Shown here: one piece after another, positions 1 through 7,860 of the stretch
How the letters are laid out: the number at the start of each line of letters is the position of its first letter
How positions within the stretch are numbered: the stretch's first letter is position 1
NCBI RefSeq assembly: GCF_020880695.1
Contig: NZ_JAJIWO010000001.1
Location: 372,001 to 436,000 of the forward strand
Reading direction: 5' to 3'
DNA: 64,000 nucleotides
Origin: Mucilaginibacter sp. UR6-11
GTDB lineage: Bacteria; Bacteroidota; Bacteroidia; Sphingobacteriales; Sphingobacteriaceae
The notes under the pieces: generated by a model
The model's database searches: none
What the model was told of the DNA's origin: nothing
The model's input: only the letters and a program-made list of their open reading frames with translations
Translations under genes and position numbers: made by a program

Positions 1-280
1 AACATTTTTTTTATTTTTCATAGCTTATCTTATTAAAATTGATTCAGCAAATCTACCCTGACATCCTTTAGCCTGAAGAATTTGTATTGTAAATTAAAAT
101 GTAAACTTTGTAAATAAAAAATTGACACTATGCTTGATAGCCGAAATATCCTGTCGGGAAAAGGCAAGTACTTCTTTGGATCGATACTGTTTTCTTTATG
201 ATCTGAGAATAAATACAATAGCGTCGGTCGATCACATTGACTATAACTTTAGTACTATGTACAAGTCCGTGCGCTGGAAT

Positions 281-1324
281 TTACTGGTACGCTGGTATAA
301 TGTAGGTCGCTAAAATATCAAAGGCACGTTTAGCAGTCCAGCTTTCATAGTTGCCCTGGGTGAATACAACTACCATGTTAATCTTCTTAATGACCATGAT
401 GTACTGGCCCCCGTTACCCGAAGCAAAGATAACGGGATAGTCTCCTTGCTTTTTCCTGACAACTTCATTATACCAGTAATAACCATAATAAGTTTGTTGT
501 GGAACAGCAGTTTTAGACCGGCTGAATTTGATAAAAGAACAGTTATCAGGAATAGGGATAAATGCGGCAGTTGACACTTTCAGCCAGCTTTCCGATATAA
601 TCTGTCGGCCGTTGTATGATCCGTTGGCTAAAACCATTTGACCAATTTTCAACATATCGCCGGGTAAGATATAAAAAGAGCCCGCTGTCATACCTTGTCC
701 TGCCGGGTCAACCGTCCATTGGTAGTGCGTAATACCCATAGGCTCAAATAAGTATTTAGCCGCGAAATCCACAATCGACATACCTGCCGCCTTGCGGATG
801 ATACCACCAACAATCATCGGGTCGCAGGAGGTGTAGTTCCAGACCTTTCCCGGCTTATTTTTCATGGATAATGCGAGCGCGAATTTCAACCAGTCGTTGC
901 TTTGGGTCATGGCAGATTCGCAATCCTTGCCATCATCGGTCCATTCGTCGCAATCAAATCCCGAACGCATTTCCAGCAGATCCTTAATGGTGATCATGCG
1001 CTTGAGGGGATCATGGGTAAAGGCGGTGTCTTCCGGAAAGAAGGTGTATACTTTTTCATTGACGTCTTTGATCAGGCGCTGGTCGATGGCAATACCCAAC
1101 AGCAAACTGGTCACAGATTTGAATGATGATCGGCTGTCGTGTAGCGAATCGGCGGTATAGCCATTGAAATATTGCGCATAGATTGTCTGCCCGGCTTTAG
1201 AAACCAGGATACTATGTATTCCTTTATAATTTCCATCCCGCACGGCTTTGGTCATTTCTTCCAATTGAGCGTCAGCAGTACACGTTATCATTAACAATAA
1301 AAATAATCCGATTAACTTTTTCAT
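281..1324 (-). CDS. Secreted serine hydrolase of the class C beta-lactamase / esterase family
   Basis: A 347-residue protein with an N-terminal signal peptide (hydrophobic stretch to about residue 18, cleavage after ADA). It carries the SxxK nucleophile motif of penicillin-binding-type serine hydrolases as SSFK at residues 66-69, a Tyr-containing second motif YTS at 164-166 in place of the usual YxN, and a C-terminal glycine motif GNGGQ typical of the esterase/EstB-like branch. The family hydrolyses esters, beta-lactams or D-amino-acid peptides; the substrate cannot be read from sequence. It stands alone on the minus strand with a 441-base spacer upstream and no clear operon partner. Family assignment is firm; a role in antibiotic resistance is not implied. 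Confidence 0.85.
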   Translation of the reverse strand: MKKLIGLFLLLMITCTADAQLEEMTKAVRDGNYKGIHSILVSKAGQTIYAQYFNGYTADSLHDSRSSFKSVTSLLLGIAIDQRLIKDVNEKVYTFFPEDTAFTHDPLKRMITIKDLLEMRSGFDCDEWTDDGKDCESAMTQSNDWLKFALALSMKNKPGKVWNYTSCDPMIVGGIIRKAAGMSIVDFAAKYLFEPMGITHYQWTVDPAGQGMTAGSFYILPGDMLKIGQMVLANGSYNGRQIISESWLKVSTAAFIPIPDNCSFIKFSRSKTAVPQQTYYGYYWYNEVVRKKQGDYPVIFASGNGGQYIMVIKKINMVVVFTQGNYESWTAKRAFDILATYIIPAYQ

Positions 1325-1765
1325 GTTGCAAATAACGGATTACTCGAATAATAAAACGTTCCAACTTATAAAATGTCGCTGCTTTACTACCAATCAAGCG
1401 GCAATTTCAAATTTTCCGGAGCCTACCGATTTCTTTGGTATCGCAATATATTATACTATATATTAAATAAATATAAAAATAATTTACTTTGTATAAATAA
1501 AACCAGTAACAAATTCGTATTACTTACGTAATACGATATTTATATCCGTTTCCAAAAATGTAGTCAATGCCTTTAAAACTGGTAAGCTTATTAAACAGGC
1601 AATTATTGAAGCTTATGATTACAATTTATATCTGTACCTGGCCTGTTTCTGAATGAAGATATTTTGGGGCATTTGTCCCTATGATGTATACATAATAATT
1701 AATATTTTGTGAAATAATAAACATCCGGTTCCAATTAATACCAGGCATTAATATTCATATAAACA
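1325..1765. other. Intergenic region between divergent genes, with two regulatory-looking elements
   Basis: The spacer separates the serine hydrolase from the divergent methyltransferase. It holds a perfect 9-bp inverted repeat with a 4-base loop at 1515-1523 / 1528-1536 (TCGTATTAC / GTAATACGA) and, nearer the methyltransferase, the dyad-plus-box promoter listed separately. The stretch around 1440-1500 is strongly AT rich. A 40-codon open stretch around 1550-1655 has no start codon and no recognisable similarity. Confidence 0.6.
1666..1710 (+). promoter_or_regulatory. Crp/Fnr-like dyad with -7-like box, upstream of the methyltransferase
   Basis: GGGGCATTTGTCCC at 1666-1679 is one of six copies of a 14-base dyad (GGG.CA..TG.CCC). 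A TA-rich box (TATTTTGT, 1703-1710) starts 30.5 bases after the dyad centre, the same distance as in three other copies. The predicted transcript would start near 1714, about 50 bases before the ATG at 1766. The box is one base short of a perfect TAnnTTTG. Confidence 0.5.
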
Positions 1766-2533
1766 ATGAGAAACGAACTGTATATGAGATTTGCTGATTA
1801 CTACGCCAAAATGAGTAATGATAGAAATTTTAAGGGACAACTGGAATGCATCTTAAATTCATATGGTCAAAACCCGAATTTGCATTTACTGGAACTATTT
1901 GCGGGGCAGGCGCTACATGGAATTGAGGCTTCACAACGGGGCAATATTGATGTGTGGGCCATTGATTCGAGTGAGGAAATGAAGCAACTGGCTTTGGATA
2001 ACGGGTTTAAAAATACAGACCAATACCTTGTTGCTGACTTGCCGGAAGGATTGTTGAAATGTGAGGGCAATGTTTTGTTTGATTGTGTAATCTGTTTATA
2101 TCATGGCTTAAGTAATTTAAATATCGAAGCAGTTTTTACGCTGCTTGGTCACGTTAAAAAACTTTTAAATGTCAATGGCAAGATATTTATAGAGCTTCAC
2201 AACATCAATAAACTGATGAGTTACATTGAAAACCCGGAAATCCATTTCGAAGAATTGCAAACAAGTTATGATGAAAAGTTGCAGTACGCCTGGCCGGGCG
2301 GCAAAATTCAATGGTCGCCATATAGTTATGAAGCCGAAGTACCGATAAAACTCAACATCAAGTTGCAAAGTACACGCGAGACTATTGAACTAACATCCAG
2401 GGACTATATTTATAGCGCGGATGAAATCAAATTTCTGGCCCATTTGCTTGGTTATAAAACAAAAATATTAACAAACGAAAGTGAGGGAAGACCGCATTTT
2501 GGAAATTCAGTATTACTTGAGTTATCTATTTAA
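1766..2533 (+). CDS. Class I SAM-dependent methyltransferase
   Basis: A 255-residue protein with a Rossmann-type methyltransferase core. Motif I is LLELFAGQALHGIE (about residues 41-54), followed by an acidic second-strand end (AIDSS) and a later FDCVICLYHGLSNL segment in the position of motif IV. There is no signal peptide or membrane segment, so it should act in the cytoplasm. The substrate is not evident; proteins of this shape methylate small molecules, sugars or proteins. It is the first gene of the dyad-controlled set on the plus strand, which continues with a regulator, a membrane protein, glycosyltransferases and small proteins. A role in modifying the same product as the glycosyltransferases is inference only. 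Confidence 0.75.
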   Translation: MRNELYMRFADYYAKMSNDRNFKGQLECILNSYGQNPNLHLLELFAGQALHGIEASQRGNIDVWAIDSSEEMKQLALDNGFKNTDQYLVADLPEGLLKCEGNVLFDCVICLYHGLSNLNIEAVFTLLGHVKKLLNVNGKIFIELHNINKLMSYIENPEIHFEELQTSYDEKLQYAWPGGKIQWSPYSYEAEVPIKLNIKLQSTRETIELTSRDYIYSADEIKFLAHLLGYKTKILTNESEGRPHFGNSVLLELSI

Positions 2534-2535
2534 TA

Positions 2536-2615
2536 AATTAATAAACCTAAACTGTAATCATCAATTAATAACCTAAACCTTAATCGTCAAATTAATAACC
2601 TAAACTGTAATCGTC
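2536..2615. repeat. Three tandem copies of a 26-27 bp repeat
   Basis: Three head-to-tail units lie at 2536-2562, 2563-2588 and 2590-2615. Each begins AATTAATAA, contains CCTAAAC and ends TAATC(A/G)TC. The units differ at only a few positions. They fill the gap between the methyltransferase stop and the 3' end of the convergent gene. Confidence 0.85.
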
Positions 2616-2616
2616 A

Positions 2617-3084
2617 CTACATATGCTGAAGCAATTCGTCACGCTTGTCACGGGCATTAATTATCGCTTGTGTTTTGTTGCTGGCAAAAAGATAAATATA
2701 AAATAAAGATCCTTTCTTTTCAACTGTATCTTTTGACGCCTTTTTGCAATCAGCAATTTCAAAAAGCAAGGTAACCTGCAGAGGCTTTAGATTTTCGCTA
2801 TTAAAACAAATTAAAAAAGGTGTTTTTTGAGGATTTGAAATGAATTTTGGATTTAATTTCTTTTTAACAACATGTAACGGCTCGTTTTTGGCAAATCGCT
2901 TTTTAAATGCATTCACCTGCTCGATCGTGTCAAACACTGCCTCAATATCGTCAATATGTCCATAAAATCCATGATATACAATAAATACTGTTGTGGGGGT
3001 CATAGTAATATTAGTTAGGACTTTATTAATAAATGCTATCGTCAGTATCGGTTCGTAAACAAATCCGTGTACTGAATAGCTCAA
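2617..3084 (-). CDS. Hypothetical protein, no recognised family
   Basis: An open frame of 155 codons that I do not recognise. The first 27 residues read poorly, and an internal Met at residue 28 (start at 3003) followed by TPTTVFIVYHGFYGHIDD looks like a more natural start, giving about 128 residues. The protein is lysine rich, mostly soluble in appearance, with one short hydrophobic stretch in the middle (FLICF) and another near VTLLFEIA. It converges on the methyltransferase across the tandem repeat and is divergent from the Crp/Fnr gene. No motif suggests a function. Confidence 0.5.
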   Translation of the reverse strand: MSYSVHGFVYEPILTIAFINKVLTNITMTPTTVFIVYHGFYGHIDDIEAVFDTIEQVNAFKKRFAKNEPLHVVKKKLNPKFISNPQKTPFLICFNSENLKPLQVTLLFEIADCKKASKDTVEKKGSLFYIYLFASNKTQAIINARDKRDELLQHM

Positions 3085-3396
3085 ACACTTTGTAATACCA
3101 TAAAAATGTCAACATGTCTATACAATTAACTACCAATTTAAGAAAAATATCCTTTGCTTAAAACGTTTCAATGGATTAACTAAAAAAAACAATTATTAGC
3201 AGCATTAGACTAATTAAACTCGATATATGACCTTTAAAATGATTTTAGTGACATGGTATTTGAAGTTTAAGTTAAATGTTACAAATAGCCCCCCATCGCA
3301 ATCGTGCTGAGGGATATTTTTGGCCACCGGCGTTGTACCATAAACGCCTTTTAAATTAAAATTATTTAGATGTATGATATAAAATAGTGTGATAGT
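3085..3396. other. AT-rich intergenic region, nothing specific seen
   Basis: This 312-base spacer lies between the divergent hypothetical gene and the Crp/Fnr-type regulator. It is AT rich and probably holds both promoters. No dyad of the GGGACATTTGACCC type and no hairpin was found in it, so there is no sign that the regulator uses the same site for its own promoter. Confidence 0.5.
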
Positions 3397-3978
3397 ATGG
3401 AAAATCAGCCATTTTTTGATGCGTTGCTCGGAATTCACTTTTTCACCGAGGAGGTAAAAAATTCTTTCAATAATATTGTGAAGAAAAAGACCTTTCCAAC
3501 TCATCATATTCTTTTGAGGACAGGTGAAGTATGTAAAAAAATCTGGTTTATTGAAGACGGCTTTGCTATGAGCCATATAGTTAAAGTGGGGAAAAAAATT
3601 CCGGTTTTATTTTGGGAAAAAAACGATATCGTAATTCCCGTTCGAAGTTTTCTTAAACAGTTACCATCTGAGTTAAATATTGAATTGTTAGAAAAAAGCA
3701 GTCTTTCATTCATCAGCTATGATGATTTTAATAATTTAATGCAAAAATATCCCGAAACGATTAAATACTTTCAAAACAAAATAGAGGGCCTTAACTACGT
3801 TCTCGAAAAAAGAGTGGTCGACTTAATTTCAACGTCCGTCGAACAACGTTATCAGCTTATTTTAACTAATTCTCCAAACATTATCCTGAAAACGCCCGTC
3901 GAATTGGTTGCTTCCTATCTGGGTGTATCCCGAAAAACGTTAAACCGCGTTCGTACGGCCGTATTACGAAAACATTAA
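3397..3978 (+). CDS. Crp/Fnr-family transcriptional regulator
   Basis: A 193-residue protein with the layout typical of small Bacteroidota Crp/Fnr proteins: an N-terminal cyclic-nucleotide-binding-type beta roll (about residues 10-125), a dimerisation helix, and a short C-terminal helix-turn-helix ending VASYLGVSRKTLNRVR. The recognition helix SRKTLNRVR resembles the TPETLSRIR found in this clade. The classical Crp cAMP-pocket residues are not obvious, so the ligand is unknown. A dyad suited to a Crp/Fnr dimer recurs before the neighbouring genes, one copy only 17 bases after this stop codon. This makes the protein the natural candidate to bind those sites; that link is inference. Confidence 0.85.
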   Translation: MENQPFFDALLGIHFFTEEVKNSFNNIVKKKTFPTHHILLRTGEVCKKIWFIEDGFAMSHIVKVGKKIPVLFWEKNDIVIPVRSFLKQLPSELNIELLEKSSLSFISYDDFNNLMQKYPETIKYFQNKIEGLNYVLEKRVVDLISTSVEQRYQLILTNSPNIILKTPVELVASYLGVSRKTLNRVRTAVLRKH

Positions 3979-3995
3979 AAAAACATCTGAAATTC

Positions 3996-4040
3996 GAGAC
4001 ATTTGACCCTATAACGAAATTACTTAAGGCTGTAGATTAG
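3996..4040 (+). promoter_or_regulatory. Crp/Fnr-like dyad with -7-like box, upstream of the MauE-like gene
   Basis: GAGACATTTGACCC at 3996-4009 matches the dyad at 13 of 14 bases. The box TAGATTAG (4033-4040) starts 30.5 bases after the centre and matches TAnnTTTG at all but one fixed base. The predicted start near 4044 leaves a leader of about 16 bases before the ATG at 4060. Confidence 0.55.
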
Positions 4041-4059
4041 TTAAAAAAAACATACAGCA

Positions 4060-4482
4060 ATGAATACAGATCCGTTTATTATCCTAATTACGGCGTTACT
4101 AATCATATTATGGTTATACGCCTCTTTATCAAAACTATTTCATTTTTCAAACTTTAAAGACTCCATGTCTATCCAGGCATTTCCGGCTTGGCTAGGCAAA
4201 ATATTAACTATCGTATTACCGGTAATTGAGTTGACAATAGTGGCTCTTTTGATGGTACCGGCAACCAGGTTAGCGGGAATGTGCTGCTCGTTTTTGCTAA
4301 TGTGCATGTTTACATTATATATTGCAGGAGCGGTATTCAAATTATATAGGCGGATGCCGTGTGCCTGCGGTGGCCTGTTCAACAAATTAAACTGGAGGGA
4401 ACATTTAAACGTAAATATCATATTGACTATCATATCCTTAGCCGGAATTTTATGTGAGCTCTATCTTGAACCCGGTATTTAA
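4060..4482 (+). CDS. MauE/DoxX-like four-helix integral membrane protein
   Basis: A 140-residue protein with four hydrophobic segments (roughly residues 5-25, 46-66, 73-95 and 117-135). Between helices 3 and 4 it has a cysteine-glycine loop CACGG followed by LNWREHLNVN, the pattern of the MauE/DoxX-related membrane proteins common in Bacteroidota. MauE itself supports disulfide formation and maturation of methylamine dehydrogenase; in Bacteroidota such proteins are thought to act in thiol-disulfide or redox handling at the inner membrane. The small proteins in this cluster contain conserved cysteines, which is a possible but unproven link. Its 3' end overlaps the convergent GT10 gene by four bases. 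Confidence 0.7.
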   Translation: MNTDPFIILITALLIILWLYASLSKLFHFSNFKDSMSIQAFPAWLGKILTIVLPVIELTIVALLMVPATRLAGMCCSFLLMCMFTLYIAGAVFKLYRRMPCACGGLFNKLNWREHLNVNIILTIISLAGILCELYLEPGI

Positions 4483-5351
4483 TCGTTCAGTATGATATCC
4501 TTTAACCTGATATATAAATTAAACCGGTTAAAATAACGTTTTTTATTGTTGTCCGGGCCCGCTACAGGTGGTGCATATTTTATGATATCTTTAATTTCAT
4601 CAATTATGTCAGGGCTGTTTACATTAATCGTTTTAAAATATTTTTCGTTATATACCTCGTCAATATTAGGTGCCCCATTATAAATGGGGATAGTGTTACA
4701 CAAAGAACAGTCGAAAAACTTTTCGGTGACGTAGTTTTTCTCATTACAGTTTTCCAGGGCAATAGAATATTCATAAGGAATTAAGCCGGTGTGTTTAAAT
4801 TTAATTTCTCCTTTATACCGATCATCCTGTATCGTTAAACCCCGGCCATAAATATCAATATCCAAATCAGACGTAAGTATTTTACGCAACAGCCTCAAAC
4901 GCAAACCGTAGTTACCCGTTTCAAAACTTAGAGACGATACGATAATGGAAAGTTTTTTCTTTTTAGTGATCGTTTCAGTATCGTTAAAAAAAGATTTTTC
5001 GATATGATCGTGGTAAAACATATACGATGGTTCTTCTATGACTTGTCCGCTAAGCCTAATCCGGAAAGTGTTCTCGAACAAAGCCCGATCATGAATAATG
5101 ATATAATTGCTGTAGGTTAAAAAAGGATTACTTCTGTTTACATCGCTCCATGTCGGTTCCTGCATAACTGTAATAATTTTTGATCCATGTTTTAACGGTT
5201 CGTTTGTTTTGTTAAAAACGACTGCAAAATCATAATCACTACCTGTGGTAAACGTCAATTCATCATCAAAGACGTCGTAATTAGCAATAAACCGGCTCAG
5301 AAGATTCACCGAGCGATCATAGTCGGAAAAAAATTTAATTTTCATACCCAT
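4479..5351 (-). CDS. GT10-type (alpha-1,3-fucosyltransferase-like) glycosyltransferase
   Basis: A 290-residue protein whose C-terminal half carries the donor-binding signature of GT10 fucosyltransferases: YEYSIALENCNEKNYVTEKF, then a cysteine/asparagine-rich turn and IPIYNGAPNI, corresponding to the family pattern FxLxFENS...YVTEK...VPVVYG. GT10 enzymes transfer fucose (or a related 6-deoxy sugar) from GDP-sugar to glycans. There is no signal peptide or transmembrane helix, so it is cytoplasmic or peripheral. It is divergent from the GT2 gene at 5497 and convergent with the MauE-like gene. The sugar actually used is not shown by the sequence. Confidence 0.8.
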   Translation of the reverse strand: MGMKIKFFSDYDRSVNLLSRFIANYDVFDDELTFTTGSDYDFAVVFNKTNEPLKHGSKIITVMQEPTWSDVNRSNPFLTYSNYIIIHDRALFENTFRIRLSGQVIEEPSYMFYHDHIEKSFFNDTETITKKKKLSIIVSSLSFETGNYGLRLRLLRKILTSDLDIDIYGRGLTIQDDRYKGEIKFKHTGLIPYEYSIALENCNEKNYVTEKFFDCSLCNTIPIYNGAPNIDEVYNEKYFKTINVNSPDIIDEIKDIIKYAPPVAGPDNNKKRYFNRFNLYIRLKDIILND

Positions 5352-5429
5352 AATAGTTTATAGTTTATATACCAACTATATGCCTAAGATAAATACTACC
5401 TGTGAAATCCCAGCATCATTACAGATTAC

Positions 5430-5473
5430 GGGACATTTGACCCTGTTACATCCTAATCATTCACTTAATTTTA
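5430..5473 (+). promoter_or_regulatory. Consensus Crp/Fnr-like dyad with -7-like box, upstream of a GT2 gene
   Basis: GGGACATTTGACCC at 5430-5443 is the consensus copy of the dyad. TAATTTTA (5466-5473) starts 29.5 bases after the centre and matches TAnnTTTG except for the last base. The predicted start near 5477 lies about 20 bases before the ATG at 5497. The site sits 79 bases from the divergent GT10 start, where no matching box was found. Confidence 0.55.
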
Positions 5474-5496
5474 CTTAAGCAACAAATCAAAATCTC

Positions 5497-6204
5497 ATGA
5501 ACAATATCGAGCCTTTAATCTCCTGCATTTGTGTTACAAGTAACAGGCCAGTGCTTTTGCAACGAGCCATAGCATGTTTTGAAAACCAAACCTACGCCAA
5601 CAAAGAATTGGTTTTATCTTATCCACGCAATGATATTTTAACAAAAGCTGTTATCGACCAGGTTTTGAAGATCACTGATGCTAAAATGATTGTATTGGAA
5701 CGAGATGAGGATGAAACGCTTGGTAACGCACGCAACCAGGCAATTGAGGCTGCCAATGGCGAATTTATTTGCATTTGGGATGATGATGACTGGTATCACA
5801 ATGACAGGGTGCTGCATCAGTATGAGTCTATTAAGGATACGGCTTTTAAAGCCTCGATATTTTTAAATATACTGCTTTACGATTTTACAACTAAAGAGGC
5901 CTATCTTTCGCCCTACAGGATGTGGGAAGGAACTTTATTTTGTGAAAAAGAGTTATTCAACAATCAACTATATCTGGATAAAGAACGCGGCGAAGACACC
6001 GCCGTTGTTTTTAACTTGTATATGAATAACGTGCTATTTAATATCCTTGAATCTTCTTATATGTATGTGTACATTTATCATGGAAATAACACATGGGGTG
6101 AAAGTCATTTTAATCTCTATTTCCTAAATTCCATTCCGCTTGATGAAAAAGTTAGCAAACAGATTGCCGAACTAACCAAGTTAGATTATTATCGCCTGCA
6201 GTAG
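5497..6204 (+). CDS. GT2-family glycosyltransferase
   Basis: A 235-residue GT-A fold enzyme. The N-terminal strand LISCICVTSNRP begins the nucleotide-binding domain. LGNARNQAIEAANGEFI (about 75-91) is the usual donor-contact helix, and the metal-binding DDDD is at residues 95-98, followed by WY. The protein stops soon after the catalytic half, with a compact C-terminal part, and lacks membrane segments. GT2 enzymes of this size transfer one sugar from a nucleotide donor in the cytoplasm. It has the full dyad promoter immediately upstream and converges with the gene at 6215. It is a more distant relative of the two GT2 genes at 8126 and 8788. Confidence 0.85.
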   Translation: MNNIEPLISCICVTSNRPVLLQRAIACFENQTYANKELVLSYPRNDILTKAVIDQVLKITDAKMIVLERDEDETLGNARNQAIEAANGEFICIWDDDDWYHNDRVLHQYESIKDTAFKASIFLNILLYDFTTKEAYLSPYRMWEGTLFCEKELFNNQLYLDKERGEDTAVVFNLYMNNVLFNILESSYMYVYIYHGNNTWGESHFNLYFLNSIPLDEKVSKQIAELTKLDYYRLQ

Positions 6205-6214
6205 ACGGAAGAGT

Positions 6215-6928
6215 TTAACCCCTTCTCCTTGTAGCCCAGATAGGCGAAAGCATGCCGTGTTTATTAAAATCAAGAAAATAGGTATCGTCAGGAATTACTT
6301 CAGAACCATATATTTTTCTAATAACACTAAAAACACTCTGATCGTGCCGATGATCAATAAATTGGTTATTTTGAATAGTAAGGTCCTTTGCATCTGTAAA
6401 CAATGATGGTTTTTCAAGTAACGTTTGATACCATTTCTCTATCAGGAAATCAGCATGACCACATTTTTTTAAAATAACGGAGGTAGCCATCAACTGATCT
6501 GATTTTAAAATTTCATCAGAAGCATTAAAATACTCAATAACTTCCTGCTTTGTATATTCAATTTCTTTATGTGGAAGCTCAAAGCCCAGAGATCCTGTAT
6601 CCGAATCACTCACAAGTTCAAGATATTGTTTAAAACGTTCTTTTCCGTGTGAGTTGATGGTACACCCGGCATCACAATAAACCAGCATATCGTCATTATG
6701 CAATACATTGAACATTTTGTGCATAAGCCAGGGCTTCCATATCCAATATCCGCCGCCCCTGGGACAATTCAAAATATCCCTGAAATGATGCTTAAATTGC
6801 GGATCTAAATCCTGTGGCGTAAATACATGTACTTCATCAAAAAACCCGGAAACCTCCGCCATTATTTTTAGAAGTTCCCGTTGATGTGTATATTGTTTAT
6901 CACCATAAGTAACCAGATAAGTTTTCAT
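6215..6928 (-). CDS. Putative glycosyltransferase with the GGYWIWKPW signature
   Basis: A 237-residue protein. The segment RGGGYWIWKPWLMHKM (about 57-72), followed by VYCDAGCTIN (about 83-92), is a pairing seen in uncharacterised cytoplasmic glycosyltransferases near capsule and lipopolysaccharide genes. The acidic D in YCDAG sits where a DxD-type metal ligand would be. Later, a conserved-looking DHRHDQSVFS segment could bind the acceptor. No signal peptide or membrane helix is present. It is downstream of, and probably cotranscribed with, the gene at 6939 (10-base gap). The fold assignment is reasonable; the donor and acceptor are unknown. Confidence 0.6.
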   Translation of the reverse strand: MKTYLVTYGDKQYTHQRELLKIMAEVSGFFDEVHVFTPQDLDPQFKHHFRDILNCPRGGGYWIWKPWLMHKMFNVLHNDDMLVYCDAGCTINSHGKERFKQYLELVSDSDTGSLGFELPHKEIEYTKQEVIEYFNASDEILKSDQLMATSVILKKCGHADFLIEKWYQTLLEKPSLFTDAKDLTIQNNQFIDHRHDQSVFSVIRKIYGSEVIPDDTYFLDFNKHGMLSPIWATRRRG

Positions 6929-6938
6929 TGCAGGTTAA

Positions 6939-7523
6939 TTAAATACCTTCATTTGATATAGCAAGCACAACCTGAAGATCATTCTTTGCAAACTTCAACG
7001 CTATGCCTTCATTAAACAGAATATTATATAAACTAATAAGCCTTCCATTACCCTCGACTATTGTAAACGGGCCGGTGGCATTTTTTGCCAATAATGTAAT
7101 GCCCGTTAGTTGGACAGTCCGGTGCTTTTTTCTAAGCGCATTCATAATATTAGATATCCTGGGATTTAAATCAGGATTTTGACGGATGATATGGGCCCCG
7201 TAATTGATCTTGTAGGTGTTATTGGTCACCATGGCAAGATCAGGAACCGTTAAAGTATTTAGTCGGTTAAATTCGTTTTGAGTAATATCTAATGCTGCAA
7301 GGTACCATGCGGCGTCTTCGGCAATGCAATCGATTAAACAAAGGTGCCTGTACTTTAAAGCTCTGTTGATCCCCTCTTTTTCAAGTTCGATTTTTTGCGA
7401 TAACAAAAGTTTCAATGTTTTATAAAGTTCGGCCGAGTTTGATGACAGGAGATCAACATGCACTTCGCCAATGGCCCAGCGGCGCATCATTTCATGTTTG
7501 GTAATTTGTTCCAGCAGCCTCAT
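6939..7523 (-). CDS. Hypothetical protein with a VEGNGRL motif
   Basis: A 194-residue soluble protein that I cannot assign. Its most distinctive segment is TIVEGNGRLISLYNIL (about 160-175), which resembles the EGNHR-type nucleotide-contact loop of ParB/Srx-like proteins, but the rest of that domain is not evident. The N-terminal half is helical, with many Leu and charged residues. It starts the two-gene minus-strand unit with the putative glycosyltransferase at 6215 and is divergent from the small-protein operon at 7861. The position suggests a part in the same process; no function should be assumed. Confidence 0.6.
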   Translation of the reverse strand: MRLLEQITKHEMMRRWAIGEVHVDLLSSNSAELYKTLKLLLSQKIELEKEGINRALKYRHLCLIDCIAEDAAWYLAALDITQNEFNRLNTLTVPDLAMVTNNTYKINYGAHIIRQNPDLNPRISNIMNALRKKHRTVQLTGITLLAKNATGPFTIVEGNGRLISLYNILFNEGIALKFAKNDLQVVLAISNEGI

Positions 7524-7598
7524 ATTGTTTAGCGGTTATATCGGTTGTTTAGCCAATTTAACAAAAATGTAAAGTCGTTTCCCCGCGTTTGCAATTTG

Positions 7599-7612
7599 GG
7601 GACATTTGACCT
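7599..7612. promoter_or_regulatory. Extra dyad copy without a box at the standard distance
   Basis: GGGACATTTGACCT differs from the consensus only in its last base. No TAnnTTTG-like sequence starts 30 bases downstream on the plus strand. On the minus strand TACATTTT begins about 34.5 bases from the centre, towards the gene at 7523, so the site may serve that gene or be an auxiliary site for the promoter at 7718-7762. Confidence 0.4.
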
Positions 7613-7717
7613 TATGATACGCACGCTGCTTTCGTGAAAAGTTATCAGGATTTCCTCAATTACTATTTGGCGAATTTTAAAAATCGCTGATTAATTGATT
7701 TTTAACGACTTGATTTC

Positions 7718-7762
7718 GGGTCATTTGGCCCTAGATGCCAGCAAGCCTTTTCTATAACTTTA
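7718..7762 (+). promoter_or_regulatory. Crp/Fnr-like dyad with -7-like box, upstream of the small-protein operon
   Basis: GGGTCATTTGGCCC at 7718-7731 is followed 30.5 bases from its centre by TAACTTTA (7755-7762), a match to TAnnTTTG except for the last base. The predicted start near 7766 is about 13 bases before the pseudoknot leader element begins, so the whole element would be at the 5' end of the transcript. Confidence 0.55.
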
Positions 7763-7778
7763 ATTAACAATAACAAAA

Positions 7779-7851
7779 GGGTAAGCCGAAAACCTTGCAA
7801 CAGAGTAGGCCTGGAATAAAGTTTTTAATGCTTTTTGATTTATAAAAGCAT
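7779..7851 (+). promoter_or_regulatory. Conserved 5' leader element (copy A): predicted pseudoknot plus hairpin
   Basis: The sequence has GGG (7779-7781), GCC (7785-7787), GAAAA, CCT (7793-7795), then CAGAGTA and GGC (7808-7810). GGG can pair with CCT and GCC with GGC in crossing order, an H-type pseudoknot. A second hairpin (ATGCTTTT 7828-7835 with AAAAGCAT 7844-7851, loop TGATTTAT) ends nine bases before the ATG at 7861. Copies before 9497 and 10078 keep the unpaired bases and change the paired ones in a compensating way. Function is unknown; a riboswitch, a protein-binding leader or a translation control element are all possible. Confidence 0.5.
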
Positions 7852-7860
7852 CATTAATAT

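Noticed and set aside
1..280. Possible genes at the left edge: a small minus-strand frame at 33-218, a plus frame at 122-313, and an ATG on the minus strand at 19-21 reading off the window (MKNKKNV).
   Set aside because: The two small frames show no recognisable pattern and overlap each other. The edge ATG could start a real gene but only seven codons are visible, so it cannot be supported.
1540..1655. A roughly 40-codon open stretch in the methyltransferase upstream region that reads like protein (NVVNAFKTGKLIKQAIIEAY).
   Set aside because: No start codon in frame, no recognised family, and it lies just before the predicted promoter. It may be a gene remnant, but chance is as likely.
5430..5443. 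Treating GGGACATTTGACCC copies as -33 promoter elements because they contain TTTG.
   Set aside because: The distance from TTTG to the -7-like box is about 30 bases, too long for the usual Bacteroidota -33/-7 spacing, and the flanking GGG/CCC arms are conserved, which favours a regulator site.
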